Assembly: GCA_013396525.1 (NCBI GenBank)
Contig: VWYX01000911.1
Location: 1 to 64,000 of the forward strand
Length of the DNA: 64,000 bases
Direction of reading: 5' to 3'
DNA from: Chaetorhynchus papuensis
Taxonomy: Eukaryota; Chordata; Aves; Passeriformes; Rhipiduridae
In this document: positions 62,548 through 64,000 of the stretch, one piece after another
How positions within the stretch are numbered: position 1 is the first letter of the stretch
Layout: each line of letters opens with the position of its first letter
The notes under the pieces: generated by a model
Database searches by the model: none
What the model was told of the DNA's origin: nothing
The model's input: the letters and a program-made list of their open reading frames with translations, nothing else
Made by a program: the position numbers and the translations under genes

Positions 62548-64000
62548 TATCGATACATTCCAAGCTTCCAAATGTTGGCACCTGTGGTATCCAAAATCAA
62601 AACAACTTCCATAAAAATAGCAGCCATCACTTCAGTTTGTCTTACCTGGGAGCTATCAGTTCCTAGTAGAAAAAGTCAACACTAGCCAGCTGAGACAAAA
62701 TAGCAGAACTTAAAGTTATCTGACATTGACAGCAGGAAAGCCTAAAAAAATTCCTAGAGTTAAAAATACACAATTCATTATTGTTGTAACTCTACGGCTA
62801 AACAATTATCAAATATGATTCTTTTGGAAAAATGTTTACTGTAGAGTCAATGAGTGAAAATTAACGCAAGTTAAGCATCTGTGCTTGTATAGAAACTACA
62901 GATCAAACTGAACAATATTTCTCAATTGCAGGTCTAAACTGGGAACAATGATTTCAATGTTTACTTTTCTTTTCACCGGGTGTTTCTTTCTCATTTACAT
63001 TCTCTGTCTTTATTGTGAGGTTCAACGACTGGACCACCATCTGATGATCCTGGTAACAGTGCTCCTGTGGAAAGAGCTGCTGTGCAGGACTGCAGGGGAG
63101 TTTGCTTTACGACCAACTTTCCACACAGAGGCAACCTTGTGGAATTCTCATTTCCAGCTAACACAGAGAGACTATGCCACATGGCCATTCTACAAAAGCC
63201 ACCCAAGTTCTGTGTCATGACAGGCAGTAACACAGAAATTCCAGATCCAGCAGTGCTCTATAGCTGCCTTTTGAAGTGGGGGGGGAAAAATACCCAACCC
63301 ACACACTTACTTGGCTAAAGCAAAGAGGCATTTCTCAGACACTACAACTTCTAGATTATTAATTTGAAAAATTAAATATCTTCTCATCAATTGAAAGTAT
63401 ATTTCTAAAGCTATAAAAATAGCAGACTGACGTTATTGTGAACGTCAAATGCAGTATCTCCTACTCTGTATACCAAACCCTGGTCTTGTTTACAGAATAA
63501 AATGGAATAACTCAACAAAGATATTATCCCAAAATTACATTTCTATAGCAGAGAAAGTTATTTCATTTTATAAAACTCAGTTTTACTGACAGCTGTTTTC
63601 TTCTAGACACATACACAAAGCAAACAGAACCTGTTCCTGCTGCTACAGAAACACCAGAGTTGGTCCATTCTGCTTAATGCTCCATTTGCACAAATGCGCA
63701 AGATACAAAGCCACATTTAACACCGAATTTTACACCCATTTTCATGTTTCTGAGCCATTTTCACGAGAGAAATGTGCACCCTAGGTTTAGTGCATCTTAC
63801 TAGCATCGCTATAATATGCTAAGATCACACTGGATAACTAAACAAACAATATCCAAACTTGGTGATACTTGAACAACCATCAAAATACAATAAAAGCTTA
63901 TTTCCCACAAGACTTTCTTCCTCTTAATTGTGCATTACATATCCACCTCACAGTCACTTTAAAAAAAAGGGTCTTTCTAGTGCCTCATATTAAGAGATTT

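Larger units (their letters stand above)
57487..64000. other. Non-coding stretch to the end of the window
   Basis: No exon, RNA gene or mobile element was recognised. Noted: a T15 run near 57804-57818, an A16 run (58523-58538), a C/A homopolymer pair (about 59657-59679), a 22-bp-period duplication (60564-60601), a TA/CA microsatellite (61935-61966) and a CTCF-like site (62526-62547). A frame from about 58126 to 58408 follows a TTTTTTCAG tract but shows no known domain. Confidence 0.5.

Noticed and set aside
1..64000. tRNA genes, CRISPR arrays, operons, or a mobile defence-type system
   Set aside because: No tRNA A/B-box pair or cloverleaf was noticed. There are no spaced direct repeats of CRISPR type and no bacterial gene organisation. 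The window is vertebrate DNA.

Overview
The window is nuclear DNA of a bird. The evidence is CR1 LINE fragments with the typical avian 3' end and ATTCTGTG-type octamers, several LTR types that I recognise as avian endogenous retroviruses, no SINEs that I can recognise, and AT-rich vertebrate-type non-coding DNA. The species cannot be told from the sequence. No functional multi-exon protein gene could be supported. Nearly all open frames are shadows of repeats or chance frames.

Layout. 0-2.2 kb: two minus-strand LTRs. The first is a complete 393-bp solo LTR (196-588) with TG...CA ends and a perfect 6-bp duplication GGTAAT. The second is a 409-bp LTR (about 1405-1813) that still carries a short piece of retroviral internal sequence. 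2.2-10.4 kb: unique non-coding DNA. 10.4-10.9 kb: two CR1 fragments end to end, both minus. 10.9-21.3 kb: unique non-coding DNA with a CTCF-like motif. 21.3-22.0 kb: a degraded 737-bp minus-strand LTR. 22.0-36.2 kb: mostly featureless, with a CCAAT/TATA promoter-like cluster near 30.2 kb and a CpG-richer patch near 34.3 kb. 36.16-36.73 kb: a 569-bp plus-strand ERVL-type solo LTR flanked by a perfect 5-bp duplication CCATG. 44.57-47.63 kb: an intronless, multiply disabled retrocopy of HSPH1 (HSP105/110 chaperone) with its 3'UTR, polyadenylation signal and a short A-rich remnant. It is followed at once by a CR1 3' terminus of about 63 bp. 48-64 kb: microsatellites, a 75-bp assembly gap (54061-54135), one CR1 fragment of about 600 bp (56.89-57.49 kb), and a second CTCF-like motif.

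The most interesting object is the HSPH1 retrocopy joined to a CR1 tail. Processed pseudogenes are scarce in birds because the CR1 reverse transcriptase needs its own 3' end and does not use poly(A). Here the HSPH1 3' end, about 24 nt past AATAAA, abuts a bare CR1 3' end in the same orientation. That is the arrangement expected if CR1 priming was followed by a template switch to HSPH1 mRNA. The junction is seen in the sequence. The mechanism is inference.

The genes do not work together in any pathway. The window reads as intergenic or intronic DNA shaped by retroelements.
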